A stretch of 64,000 nt of DNA from Siphonodentalium dalli. Lineage: Eukaryota > Mollusca > Scaphopoda > Gadilida > Siphonodentaliidae. The notes under the pieces are model-generated. The model was not told the origin of the DNA. It did not search any database and saw only the letters and a list, made by a program, of their open reading frames with translations. The position numbers were made by a program, and so were the translations under genes. The stretch covers positions 7,663,314-7,727,313 of the forward strand of contig CP136068.1 in assembly GCA_032622095.1 (NCBI GenBank), written 5' to 3'. Each line of letters opens with the position of its first letter. Within the stretch, counting starts at the first letter, position 1. Of the stretch, positions 13,424-24,124 are shown in pieces.

Positions 13424-13590
13424 AGCAACCACCCCAGTGGGTGTTTATACCTAAATGCATGTGAATTATGACGTCATATAATTTTTCTATATTTCTATAC
13501 CAAGAGTGAAAATAGCGTGTATGCTTTTTCGTAAATTTCACACGTGACTTCCGGGAGGTTACTGCGCAGAATCCAGCAGAAACTGATCGA
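13424..13590 (+). promoter_or_regulatory. Promoter-like repeat module, copy 1
   Basis: About 165 bp repeated at 15932-16110. It holds a full CRE (TGACGTCA, 13469-13476), an E-box joined to an ETS site (CACGTGACTTCCGGG, 13541-13555) and an NRF1-like TGCGCA (13563-13568). This is a typical composition for a CpG-type core promoter. No ORF or clear exon follows, so it could instead be a repeat that carries such sites. Confidence 0.45.
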
Positions 13591-14464
13591 AGAATTACGT
13601 TTTCTTCACTTCAACTTCAACACAATCGACTGTTAGTAACGGTGTTCTGAGTTAGGAGAGCAGCGTGCTCCGAAGACAACCGAGACGGAGGAATTTACAT
13701 ACAAGTACAACAACAACAACGATTGCCGATGATCACTTTTTAATTGTCCTCACTGAGTCATTCAGAGACTCAATCAAATAATAGAATAATCGAGGATTAA
13801 TCACAGCCTTTCTAAATTCTAGTCTGATAACATGGCATTCGGTAAAATATTACCGTGGCACAGTTTGTGATTAGCCATCTCGATTGTAAACAAATCTTCT
13901 ACTCGAAATTTGTAAATTAAAAAAACAAATCAAATGTGCATGTGCGATAATCAATATCATCCATGACCCAACCCGGACACACATACCAAATCGCATTCAC
14001 ATCCATTGAGAAACAACGAAGAAGTGCGACATTACCGGTACACTTTTATTTAGAGCCGGCATCGGCGTCGACAAACACTTTATATACACCGATTTCTCCA
14101 CTACAAGGTCAAGGCCCCACATGGCACGAAATTGAAAAATCAACGAGTGATTGATCTGTGTTTCATGTAATTTGCAACAATGAATATTGTTTTGAGGATT
14201 TTATGGATTATTGTGTACCACAGATACACGAAGACTAGGCAATTCAATGTTAAGTATATTCAATTTCATGACGACATGTGTAAACTGTGTTTGTGACATG
14301 ATTTAATATTGCACTTTCACTTTCGACAGGAGCTTGGAGGCATTGTTGAATTTGTTCTCTAATCATCAAAGGTTGCACAGGTATTTGCTTATCATTAATT
14401 TAATCATTTGATTTAGGACTGAAAAAGAATTGTTTCTGTTTTCAAATTGAAAAGATCAATCGTA
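13591..14464. other. Gene-free stretch after promoter-like module
   Basis: Contains CAA-triplet runs and a segment (GAGGATTAATCACAGCC near 13792) that is repeated in diverged form after the second module (near 16226). A looser relative occurs near 36735. The repeat unit may therefore be longer than the promoter-like core. No coding sequence was recognised. Confidence 0.35.
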
Positions 14465-14853
14465 CTGCCCTGCTGGACAAAACAAGTGTCCATTGGCACC
14501 GCGGTGTGTTTGGCGTTCGGCAGCGGTTTCAGAGTTTGTAACTGCAGTTGAGCACCGCGGCCGAGCGGCAAGTACACCATGGCCGACCGTCAAGTACACA
14601 TGTACACCATGGCCGAAAAGCAACTACAATGGGGCCGAATGGCATGTACACCGTGGTTAGATTTCTGGTTTATATTGTCTTTTTTCAGTTTAATGAATGC
14701 ACACAGCGGCAACTACACCATGGTCGAATGGCAAATACACCGCGGCCCAATTGTAGTTAGCTGGTGGAGCCGCTGTGTAGTTGCATTTCGGCCGCAGTGG
14801 CAATGCTAAGCGCACCGTGGTTAAGTGGACACTTGTTTTGCCCAGCAGGGTAG
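14465..14853. mobile_element. TA-flanked MITE (family M), copy 1
   Basis: A 389 bp element with about 27 bp terminal inverted repeats starting CTGCCCTGCTGGACAAAACA and, inverted, CTACCCTGCTGGGCAAAACA. It is flanked by TA on both sides (14463-14464 and 14854-14855), as for Tc1/mariner-type insertions. The interior is a degenerate array of a roughly 22 bp unit around CACCATGGCCGAATGGCAA. No transposase is encoded. Confidence 0.85.
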
Positions 14854-14891
14854 TACATGTGTATTCAGTTCAAATTCATACAGATATCTTT

Positions 14892-15601
14892 CAGACTTTC
14901 ATGTTTACAAAATGTAGGCGCGCATAGTCCCGCTCGCTGGGTTTTGGCCAGCCGCGCGGTTTCTATAAAGATAAAATAAACAGCGGAAATACATTCATAA
15001 ATGTTGGGTAAATTGAATTAGTTTACTCACGATGGATGTCCATTGAAACTCTTTGATGGTTTAACACTGCTTAATCCACTATCCATAAGCACAAGTGAAT
15101 GTTACACACTGTGTTTTCATATTGTACATGCTCCTATATTAATTGTAATTCATAATTATTAATAAGGAATTAATTTAATACTCCGATTCAATGCTGACGA
15201 AATAAATACGGAAACATCTCCTGGCCACGTGGTCTCGCTTTGATTTTCGAGGAATTTATGTGACGTCATAAGCCATACATAGAAATCGTTCAAATGTATT
15301 TTTAGCTTCGAATCATTCAGTCTCAGACAGATAGTGCATTTGACACTTCACATCGTGTGACGTCAAAAAACTTAAACTGCCAATAATCGTGGCACGAGGG
15401 ATCACCTTTTGATGAATGCCGACAATGAATGTTGGTTTTGGAGAATTCATTTGATATTTTGCTACAACATTCAAGCTGTTTCTTTATACTTGTACGCTCT
15501 CCATATTTGGCCTAGGCGCGCAATTGATCGCTCACTGGTTTTCAATTTTAGCTGCGCGATGGTGCGCAAGAGCGATCGCGCGCCTCAAAAATTAAAGTCT
15601 G
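14892..15601. mobile_element. MITE with GC-rich ends (family C), copy 1, 6 bp TSD
   Basis: A 710 bp element with ends CAGACTTTCATGTTTACAAA and CAGACTTTAATTTTTGAGGC (inverted), each followed by a GCGCGC box. An exact 6 bp direct repeat ATCTTT lies immediately outside each end. An inverted-orientation copy is at 18024-18632. The interior has two TGACGTCA-type motifs and no coding capacity. The transposase superfamily was not determined; a 6 bp duplication is uncommon. Confidence 0.85.
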
Positions 15602-15812
15602 ATCTTTCTGTTGATTCCAACGTTAACACTATTACTTAATATTTTTACCACTTTAGAGGGCGTTCTTTATTAGATGAACATTATTTTACCCACACATCAT
15701 GATTCCATGATTTTAAGGTGAAGTTGAACAGAAGCGAGCGCTAAGCTTTGTTTTCATTAACGCATGCTCACACCAGGACGGTGTGGTAATAATAGTAATA
15801 GCATGATTTTGT

Positions 15813-15920
15813 CGGGCACCTTGGTTTCTTTACAGCCCTCCAGGAATGATTAACTCCGTCTCGGGTCTATAAATAGGCCCTCGGGCTGTTAATCATTCCT
15901 GTCGGGTCCAGGTGCTACCA
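15813..15920. repeat. Imperfect hairpin, about 108 bp
   Basis: The inner arms AGGAATGATTAA and TTAATCATTCCT enclose about 45 bp, with outer pairing GGCACC/GGTGC. No gene is associated. It may be a foldback-element remnant. Confidence 0.55.
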
Positions 15921-15931
15921 CGGCCGAGTAC

Positions 15932-16110
15932 TAGTAGCAACCACCCCAGTGGGTGTTTATACCTAAATGCATGTGAATTATGACGTCATATAATTTTTAT
16001 ATAATTTTTATATATTTCTATATACCATGAGAGAAATTACCGTGTACGTTTATTTGTGAATTTAACACGTGACTTCCGGGTGGTGACTGCGCAGAATCCA
16101 GCAGAAACTA
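15932..16110 (+). promoter_or_regulatory. Promoter-like repeat module, copy 2
   Basis: Direct repeat of 13424-13590 in the same orientation. It keeps TGACGTCA (15981-15988), CACGTGACTTCCGGG (16066-16080) and TGCGCA (16088-16093) while the sequence between them has diverged and gained an AT-rich insertion. Preservation of the three motifs in both copies is the main reason to call it promoter-like. The downstream transcript is unknown. Confidence 0.45.
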
Positions 16111-16829
16111 CAGGGTGCTCCAATATAACGGAGGAATATGCAGACAACAACAACAACTGATCAAATTCATTCCCAGATTCTAGAATGTACCCGACTTTCA
16201 AGTTTAGCCTATTCAGTTATTTCTGAGGATTAATTACAGCCTTTTCATCTGATAAAAATCATTGGTATATCATTAGCATAATAATTAATTACCCCCCGTC
16301 AAGCGACCGTCCTGTCAGTGTCATCCGGCTTACGGCAGTTACTTGATCGGAAATTACTTCCGTATATCCCATAGACCGATAAGGCCTTCACCTTCGCTTC
16401 ATGGCAAACAATTTTCACAAATGTACGAGTGTACGTAGATTAATTAATCGCTTGATTTCGTGACAATCGACAGTTACTGCGTTAGGCTTCACTGTAAACT
16501 GTTACAGACAACAATGATCAAGATTCCAGAATCATTCAATCAACCAAAAAGTTCGAAGTTCAAAGAAAGATAAAAAAATGAAAGAACGATTTCTGTGTTA
16601 CGTGTATTGTAAATTGTGATACTAAAATTGTATGTTTCCTAGTTACCATCTTCAACTTAAGTTCAAGGAATTGATATCTGATGACGATTCTTGTGGAGTT
16701 GTGAACACAACAGCACAATGCGTGCTCCTGGAGGTATTTTTCTCCAAATCCAAGATTTTTTTAAAGGTAGGTCTGTTTGCTTTAAATTAAAAATTAAATT
16801 TTGATTATTATTTCATTTAATCATTTTTG

Positions 16830-17300
16830 ATCATTTGACAATTTGTCGTGGTCATTCGTTGGTCATCAGTGTCACAGTCAGTGTGTTTGTCGTCATTCGT
16901 GTTTGGTTGTCGTCTGTCGTTTTTCGTCCTTGGTAGTTTGTCGTCGTGTTTATTGTTGGTTACACATAATTTTGAAACCTGCAGGCCTGGGTCGATGTGT
17001 TTGTCATCAAGACATTTTTCGTCATCGATCATTCGACATCGTGTTCATCTTTGGTTGTTTGTTTTTCGTCATCAGTAATTTTTCGTCATCGATTGTTCGA
17101 CATCGTGTTAGTCGTTGGCCATTTGTTTTTCGTCATCAGTCATTTTTTGTCATCAGTCGGTATTTTTCTTCGTTGTTGTTTGTTGCCATTTGCCATCGTC
17201 ATCCTCGCCATTTATCTGTCATTTGCCACCATTCGTCAGCCGGTGTGTTTTTTCGTTAGTTGTTTTCCATCATCGGTCATTTGTTCATCGGTTGTTTTTC
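16830..17300. repeat. Degenerate minisatellite rich in TTTTTCGTCATC
   Basis: Many imperfect copies of a TTTTTCGTCATCRATCATTC-like unit, with a higher-order period of about 70 bp. Open frames on both strands across it are a composition effect. Confidence 0.7.
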
Positions 17301-17310
17301 GGAAATTCTG

Positions 17311-17680
17311 TCTGTGTGTGGGACCACTTAACTGCGGTGCGGTTAGCATTGCCACCGCAGCTGAAATTCAACTACACCACGGCACCACCGGCTAACAGTT
17401 GGGTCGTGATGTAATTGCCATTCGGCATGGTGTATTTGCCACGGTGTACTTTCATCAAACTGAAAAAAGACAATACAAACCAGAAATCTAACCACGGTGT
17501 ACATGCTATTCGACCGTAAGGGTAGTTGCCTTTCGGCCGCAGTGAACTTGCCGTTTGGCCGCAATGTACTTGCCGTTCGGCTGCGGTGCTCAACTGCAGT
17601 TACAAACTCTGACACCGCAGCCGAACAGCAAATACATCGGTGCCAATGGATACTTGTTTTGTCCAGCGGGGTACATGTAT
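17311..17680 (-). mobile_element. TA-type MITE (family M), copy 2, damaged
   Basis: Inverted copy of 14465-14853 that keeps the CCATGGCCGAATGGCAA-like internal array and the CCATTGGCA..CAAGTATCC..GTCCAGC end (17641-17675). The other terminus (near GGGACCACTTAAC) is eroded and no clean target duplication remains. Confidence 0.7.
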
Positions 17681-17689
17681 TGTATGTCT

Positions 17690-18020
17690 ACTTTGATCCC
17701 GGAAATGGGCGGGTCCAATTTCATGAGTGACCATGTCCTTGACCATGACCTCGCTCATATACATGTAGGTACATAGAACTTCTGTCTCTGTGTGTTATAG
17801 ACTTGAAAACTGCACGACTGATCGGACTAAAATTTGGTATTAATGTACCAAAGGCCTACTTTGATCCCGGGAACTATATGGGTGGGTCCAATTTCATATG
17901 CGACTGTGTCCTTGACTGCGACCTCGATATATACTTATACATTGTACATGTATACCGGTTGGCAACGTTGTTCCCTAAAGAGCCCGGATGAAGTCAGGCA
18001 CATCAGATATTAGTGTACCG
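17690..18020 (+). mobile_element. Decayed Helitron-like element (type Y)
   Basis: Shares with 35499-35740 the block TATAGACTTGAAAACTGC..GATCGGACTAAAATTTGG..CTACTTTGATCCCGG. It carries two diverged copies of a TACTTTGATCCCGG..TCCTTGAC..GACCTCG core. The 3' hairpin (GCCCGGATGAAGTCAGGC) survives, but the CTAG end has decayed to ATTAG. Confidence 0.5.
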
Positions 18021-18023
18021 GTA

Positions 18024-18632
18024 CAGACTTTCATTTTTGAGACGCGCGATCGCTCTTGCGCACCATCGCACGGCTAAAACTGAAAACCAGCGAGCGATCG
18101 ATTGCGCACCTAGGCCAAATACAGAGAGCGAACCTGATAACGCTATTATCAGTGTCTACCCAGACGAGGTCACACGGTGTGACGTGTCAAATGCACTATC
18201 TGTCTGAGACTGAATGATTCGAAGCTAAAAATACATTTCTATGTACCGGTATGGCTTATGACGTCACATAAATTCCTCGAAAATCAAATCGAGACCACGT
18301 GGCTGGGAGATGTTGATATTTATTCTGTCAGCTTGGAATCTGAGTATTAAATTGATTCCTTATTAATTATTATGAATTACATTTAATATAGGAGCATGTA
18401 GAATATAAAACATAGTGTGTAACATTCACTTGTGCTTATGGATAGTGGATTAAGCAGTGTTAAACCATCAAAGAGATTCACTGGACATCGATCGTGAGTA
18501 AACAAATTCAATTTACGCGGCATTTATGAATGTATTTCCGCTGTTTATTTTATCTTGATAGAAACCGCGCGCCTGGCCAAAACCCAGCGAGCGGGACTCT
18601 GCGCGCCTACATTTTCTGAAAATGAAAGTCTG
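18024..18632. mobile_element. MITE with GC-rich ends (family C), copy 2
   Basis: Inverted-orientation, shorter (609 bp) relative of 14892-15601 with ends CAGACTTTCATTTTTGAG and CAGACTTTCATTTTCAGA (inverted). The flanking hexamers CCGGTA and CTGGTA agree at five of six positions, consistent with a 6 bp target duplication for this family. Confidence 0.8.
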
Positions 18633-18820
18633 CTGGTATACATGTATGTGTACATGTACATATGTACATGTAATAAGTAATAATTTAGAAATAACAGTTA
18701 CCAAATTATGAGTTTCCTCAATAATATCCTAATAGTATACATGTAGAATAATGATCATATTAAGAATGCGTTATTTTCCGCAAAACACTTTGTGTGAGCA
18801 GAGCGTTTGTATATATACAG

Positions 18821-20035
18821 CATGTAAATAGTGAGCGATAAGCAAAACACCGTGGTGATTGATTAGGTTGAGAGTGATTCATGGTGACCCATTCAACACC
18901 AAAATCGGAGATTTAGCTTATTAAATGGCTATACCGGTAATGCGGTATGTTGTAAATAAGTTCATGATTCCACTGAATTGTAGGGGCTATGAATCATTGC
19001 TGCCTTATCGTAGCGAAAATTTGATATAACCCTTTCTTTACTAAATGGATTCTCCCACCAAGTAAAAAAGAATTTATTTGAATGATCTATTATTCATTCA
19101 GAGGGGTGTTCAGGAAATGCAAGCAGATGACAACAGACTAACAGATAATACATACATGTACATGTGTAGAAGGATATCTATTAATTGGTTGGAAATGTTC
19201 AGAAAAGTTCAACAAACGACTTTATCTGAACACTTCCCACAACATCTACTTGTCAATAAGCATTTAGTAAATGAAGGGTTAATATATGATTCTCAATAGA
19301 ACTAGAGGTGGGCGGTCCCCAAGTCTGAATTTAGTGTGGCTGACATTTGCGGAATGAGGTCCCCAGAGGGCTAGCATCACCAAATTCACCCTCTGGGAAC
19401 CTCATTCAGCTTAGGCCTCTCTGTATGGGAGTCATTGGGTCAGATTCCACAGTTGAAGTTGGTGATGTTCAGCCATTAATTACTTTGATTATGCGATTTA
19501 ACTTGGATTAAATTAAATTTTAATTGGAAATACCCATGATCAGTGTGTTGGTGAACTGCTTGGTGAACTTTCAAGCACCGTACATCTATAAAATGGCTTT
19601 GTTGATGTCAAATGATCCAATATTCCCAATATTCAATAAATTGTGACCTACAAAACTTGAAAATATAAGGGTACATGTAACATAACTTGCTGAATGCTGA
19701 TATAAGCCCAAGTTGCCAGGAAATGATATGGGGGCCATTGGTTCATTTCTTTCACCTTTCATATGCTTCAGAACAACCAAACAGCCCCCATTTTAGGTTT
19801 ACTTTAAAAAGTACCCCCAATAGTCACAAGGGGGTACCCCCCCCCCCCCCCCCCCCTCACTCAAACCTATCACCTCTGTCCCCCAAAATGTCCCCAAATT
19901 AGCCTAATGTAAAGGCGTGAAATAACGGTGGTATTTCTAACAAAATTTCATATACATGTATATGCAGTGGGGGTCTACTCGGTGTTGAGTGTTTTGCTTA
20001 TCGCATACTCTTTACATACATGTAGATGTACTGTT
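18821..20035. repeat. Segment bounded by 20+ bp inverted repeats
   Basis: GCGATAAGCAAAACAC near 18835 is inverted as GTGTTTTGCTTATCGC near 19989, with looser pairing around them. The 1.2 kb between holds a small open frame (19078-19299) with no recognisable domain, a hairpin (19352-19407) and a C run (19837-19856). It may be a DNA-transposon derivative, but no target duplication was found. Confidence 0.35.
19352..19407. repeat. Hairpin GAATGAGGTCCCCAGAGGG
   Basis: Arms of 19 bp pair with one mismatch around a loop of about 18 bp. No gene context. Confidence 0.65.
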
Positions 20036-20469
20036 TGTTTACATAAGATGACGTTTGCTTACATACAATGTAACACAAAGTACTAACATAACAACATGCT
20101 GAAATTAATGTGATACATGTATTTATGATTGGTATAAGAACAAGGTTTGTTTATAATATTAATTCTGTTTATGGCGGTTTTAACGGATGTTTTAACAGCT
20201 ATACCCAGCGCCAACACTTACCCAATCTTTAAAAAGATCCTCATGGACATACTAGTATATCATAATTTTCTTCAACGTCTGGTGTGACAACCCGCTAATA
20301 CCTGTAGGACTGTAGACCATGTATCATAACCTAACGGCATGTATCGTAACTCCACCGCAGTGACCGTTTCCATACTGCTGTCATTGCCAATTCATTAAAA
20401 GCGACACATCACATATTCATTATTAGCTCAACGACGTCCATGTGTGCGTGTGTGTGTCCGTCAACAATT

Positions 20470-22035
20470 TCCTTTGGCGCGGGCTACAGGTCGTACCTTT
20501 GGTCTGATCTTTATCAAATTTGTCATGAATGTTGACATTGACATGTAGATGGGAACAGGTCATTTTGTGTCATTGGCCAAAAAACATGGCGACTGACAGC
20601 CATCTTGGATTTCAAAATTAAATCGATTGGCGCGGTCTACATGTCTTACTGTTTGTCTGATCATCATGAAATTTATCATGGATGTTAACGAGTCATTTTG
20701 TGGTTGTTCCACCAAAAAACATGGCTGCCAGCAGCCATCTTTGATTTTACTCTTTGCATGACTAAATCCTTTGGCGCGGGCTACAGGTCGTAGCTTTGGT
20801 AGGATCTTCATGAAATTTGTCATGGATGTTAACAATGACATGTAGATTGGAAAGAATCCTTTTGGGGTCATTCGGACAAAAAACATGGCCGCTGGCAGCC
20901 ATCTTGGATTTAAAAATTAAATCGATTCGCGTGGTCTACAGGTCATACTGTTCGTCTGAATATCATGAAATTTGTCATGGATGTTAATAATGACAGGCAG
21001 ATGGGAACGAGCCATTTTGGGGTCGTTCGGCCAAAAAAACATGGCCACCAGCAGCCATCTTGGATTTTACTCTTTGCATGACTAAATCCTCTGGCGCGGG
21101 CTACAGGTCGTAGCTTTGGTCGGATCTTCATGAAATTTGTCATTGGTGTTAACAATGACATGTAGATGGGAACGAGCTGTTTTGTGGTCATTCGGCCAAC
21201 ATACATCTTGGATTTTACTCTTTGCTTGACTAAATCCTTCAGCACAGGCTCTAGGTTGTACATTTGGTCATATCATTATGATATTTGTCATCGCTATTGA
21301 CATGTAGATGACATGTAGATGTGAACGAGTCATTTTGGGGTAGTTTGACCAAAAAACATTGCCACCAGCAGCCATCTTTGCATGACTAAATCCTTTGGCA
21401 CAGGCTACAGGTCCTTACTTTGGTCAGATCATTATGAAATTTGTCATGAATGTTGATGTTGACATGTGGATGAGAGTGAGTCATTTTGGGGTCATTTGTC
21501 CAGAAAACATGGCCGGCAGCGGTCATCTTGGATTTCAAAATTCAATCCATTAGCACGGGCCACAGGTCGTATCTTTTGTCTGATCATTATTAAATTTGTC
21601 ATGGATGTTAAAATGGACATGTAGATGGGAAATGAGTAATTTTGGGGTTGTTCGACCAAAAACATGGCCGCCAGCAGCCATCTTGGATTATACTCTTTGC
21701 ATGACTAAATTCTTTGTCAAGGGCTACAAGTCGAATCTTTGGTCCAATCATCATGAGATTTGTAATGGATGTTAACAATTACATGTAGATGGGAAAAGGA
21801 TCATTTTGAATTCAACCAAGAAACCTGGTCGCCAGCAGCCATCTTGTATTTTACTCTTTACATGACTAAATCCTTTGACACGGGCTACAGGTCGTATCTT
21901 TTGTCGGATCATCATGAAATTTGTGAAGGATGTTAACAATGACATGTAAATAGGAAGGAGTCTTTTTTGTGTCATTTGGCAAAAAAACGATGGTTGTCGC
22001 GGCCATCTTGGATTTTAATCTTTGCATAACTAGGC
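20470..22035. repeat. Tandem satellite, about 150-165 bp unit, about 10 copies
   Basis: Each unit contains GGCGCGGGCTACAGGTCGTA, then ATGAAATTTGTCATGGATGT, then GACATGTAGATGGGAA, then CATGGCCGCCAGCAGCCATC. Unit starts lie near 20476, 20624, 20773, 20927, 21091, 21239, 21398, 21556, 21717 and 21879. In the first half, units alternate between two variants (one ends in TTTACTCTTTGCATGAC, the other in AAAATTAAATCGATT), a two-unit higher-order repeat. It is non-coding. Confidence 0.9.
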
Positions 22036-22707
22036 CTTTCAACTTTCCACATTCCTAATCGCTCCATTAACTGTAACACATGAAATTATTCCCTTTCCTC
22101 ATTGAGCTACAGTGTCATTGACACTTTCATAATTACATTTCAGTCAATTCACATTTTCAGCTGCATATACATGTACCGGTATACCGGTATGTGAACCAAT
22201 TTCATCATTACAGAAATTGAAAATTCCTCGTTGATTCCATCATCTCAACATTTCATTAAAGTGAGACTTTATGTTCACACATCGATTCATTCAGGCAACA
22301 TTTTTTTTCCATTTCTACACTGGTCATTGCATTGATCGTCTTCAATGGGAATAATCTATAATTATATATATATGTATATCATTGTTAACTATTAAAGTGA
22401 CATTTCTCTTCCTCCCAATCGATATTGCATTAAAATGACGCTTCATATTCATTACACTTCATTCAATAATTTCTGTTTCTACATCACTTATTGCATTGAT
22501 TGCCTTCAGGTAAGGTAAGCTATGTCCGACTCAAATATTAAAGTGACGCATCATATTCAGTACACTTTATTCAATAATTTCTTTTTCTACATAGTTTACA
22601 CGTATTGCATTGATTGCCTGCAGCTAAGGTAATCTATGTCCGACTCAAATAATACAAATATTAGAGGCATTCCATTTCCATCCATTAATTCTAAGGAAAC
22701 TTCTGCT

Positions 22708-22710
<3 letters not shown>
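22036..22710. other. Gene-free stretch with short AT-rich repeats
   Basis: Two loosely repeated blocks (TTTCTACATCACTTATTGCA near 22480 and TTTCTACATAGTTTACACGT near 22583, each followed by TTGATTGCCT and GTAAGCTATGTCCGACTC or GTAATCTATGTCCGACTC). No coding or RNA gene signal. Confidence 0.4.

Positions 22711-22757
<47 letters not shown>
22711..22757. repeat. (TA)n microsatellite
   Basis: About 45 bp of AT dinucleotide directly next to the MITE at 22760. Confidence 0.9.
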
Positions 22758-22759
<2 letters not shown>

Positions 22760-23278
22760 CAGGGTACTACATGTGCTACACCACTCGGAGAAGTGTCTGT
22801 GTCATCACACTAAAATACCATGTTAGAACTTGAATTGATATATTCGTAATCGTATATAGTCACCAATAGCCGGGTTACTACCGTAGTACCTGACATTACC
22901 TGTCTATTGAACTATTCAAACCCAAACAGGCCTGGTTGATTTCACTGTGGGATGATGGTTCACTTCCATCCTCAAGCTACTTTTCTTTTCTGACGTGCAG
23001 GGGTAGATATGCTTGAGGCCCCACCACAGTTAAATTCGCACCAGGTTCTCAGCTATTATCTTATGTTCGAACTTTACTCATATGTTTGCACTGATCATAA
23101 CCATGATTTCAATGCTGGGTTTGAATAGTTCACTAGATGGGCAATGTCCGTTACTACGGTAGTAACCCGGCTATTGGTGACTATATACGATTACGAATAT
23201 ATTAATCCAAGTTCTAGCATGGTATTTGTGTGACGACACAGACATTTCTCCGAGTGGTGTAACACATGCAGTACCCTG
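22760..23278. mobile_element. TA-flanked MITE with about 160 bp inverted repeats
   Basis: A 519 bp element starting CAGGGTACTACATGTG and ending with its near complement, flanked by TA (22758-22759 and 23279-23280). The arms match closely over about 165 bp, through CGGAGAAGTGTCTGTG, TATTCGTAATCGTATATAGT and GAACTATTCAAACCC. The centre holds a second, smaller inverted repeat (CCAACCTGG-like around 22930 and 23045). The TA target suggests Tc1/mariner-type mobilisation. No transposase. Confidence 0.85.
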
Positions 23279-23282
23279 TATG

Positions 23283-24124
23283 GTACATCATATAATTATT
23301 GTAACGTTGAACTTAATGATCAACTTGGTGGTTGCTCCATTACGTGCCACGTACGATCATATTATATACAACATTTACAATAGAAGAACATTGTTATATG
23401 CAATAGCTATTATGTACACAGATCCGAATCAGCTGATCAATCGAAGCCGGTGTCACGTTATGGTATTTAGTATTGCCTGTTCGGTGGAAACAGTCGAACA
23501 GAAGCACGGAATCGGAAGAGTTTCTAAAATTCGTCGTGTATGTTTTATGGAAAACATGGTAGCAAAATAATATTTGACATTAATCTTACATATCTCCGCT
23601 ATACGATCTTTGTTATACTGTAAGTTTGATTAATACGAGCCATGCAAATTGGGTTATACTCATACTCAACAGGTTTATTTGTAAAATTTTGATTCCAGAT
23701 TTGGTAATCAGAAAACACCACGACTCACATGGCCGACTCACATGCTGGCCGTTGAATCAAGTGAAGAAAACCACTGTCGCAATATACGTGTGCTGTGTAC
23801 ATGATGCTATCACGAAATATATAATATAATATAACAATTTGACATAACAAAAGACGTTGTGTATATAATAGCAAAAATACTGATATCAGTCATAAGCAAA
23901 TGTAAAGTCGTGAACTAGTGAAACGGTATTGATTTTAGTTTACTTACTATGTTGGTCATTAGAATGGTGTACCTTTGAATCGTAGCTGAGTTCATGTATA
24001 CCTGGCTTCCATGCAATTACATAATTATGCGTGTTGTCGGTATCATTCAGTTGCAGGTTCTTGACAATTATTTCCGACATGGTCATGGTCAATTTATTTA
24101 TACCACATGTGTATGTACATGTGA
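23283..24124. other. Flank and probable 3' UTR of LINE-C
   Basis: No gene found. The part nearest 24125 is expected to be the LINE-C 3' UTR on the minus strand, but its end was not identified. Confidence 0.35.

Noticed and set aside
16817-17414. Several open frames rich in Ser/His/Arg/Cys
   Set aside because: Low-complexity minisatellite translation with no domain.
19078-19299. 73-codon open frame bounded by inverted repeats
   Set aside because: No similarity to a known transposase and too short to judge.
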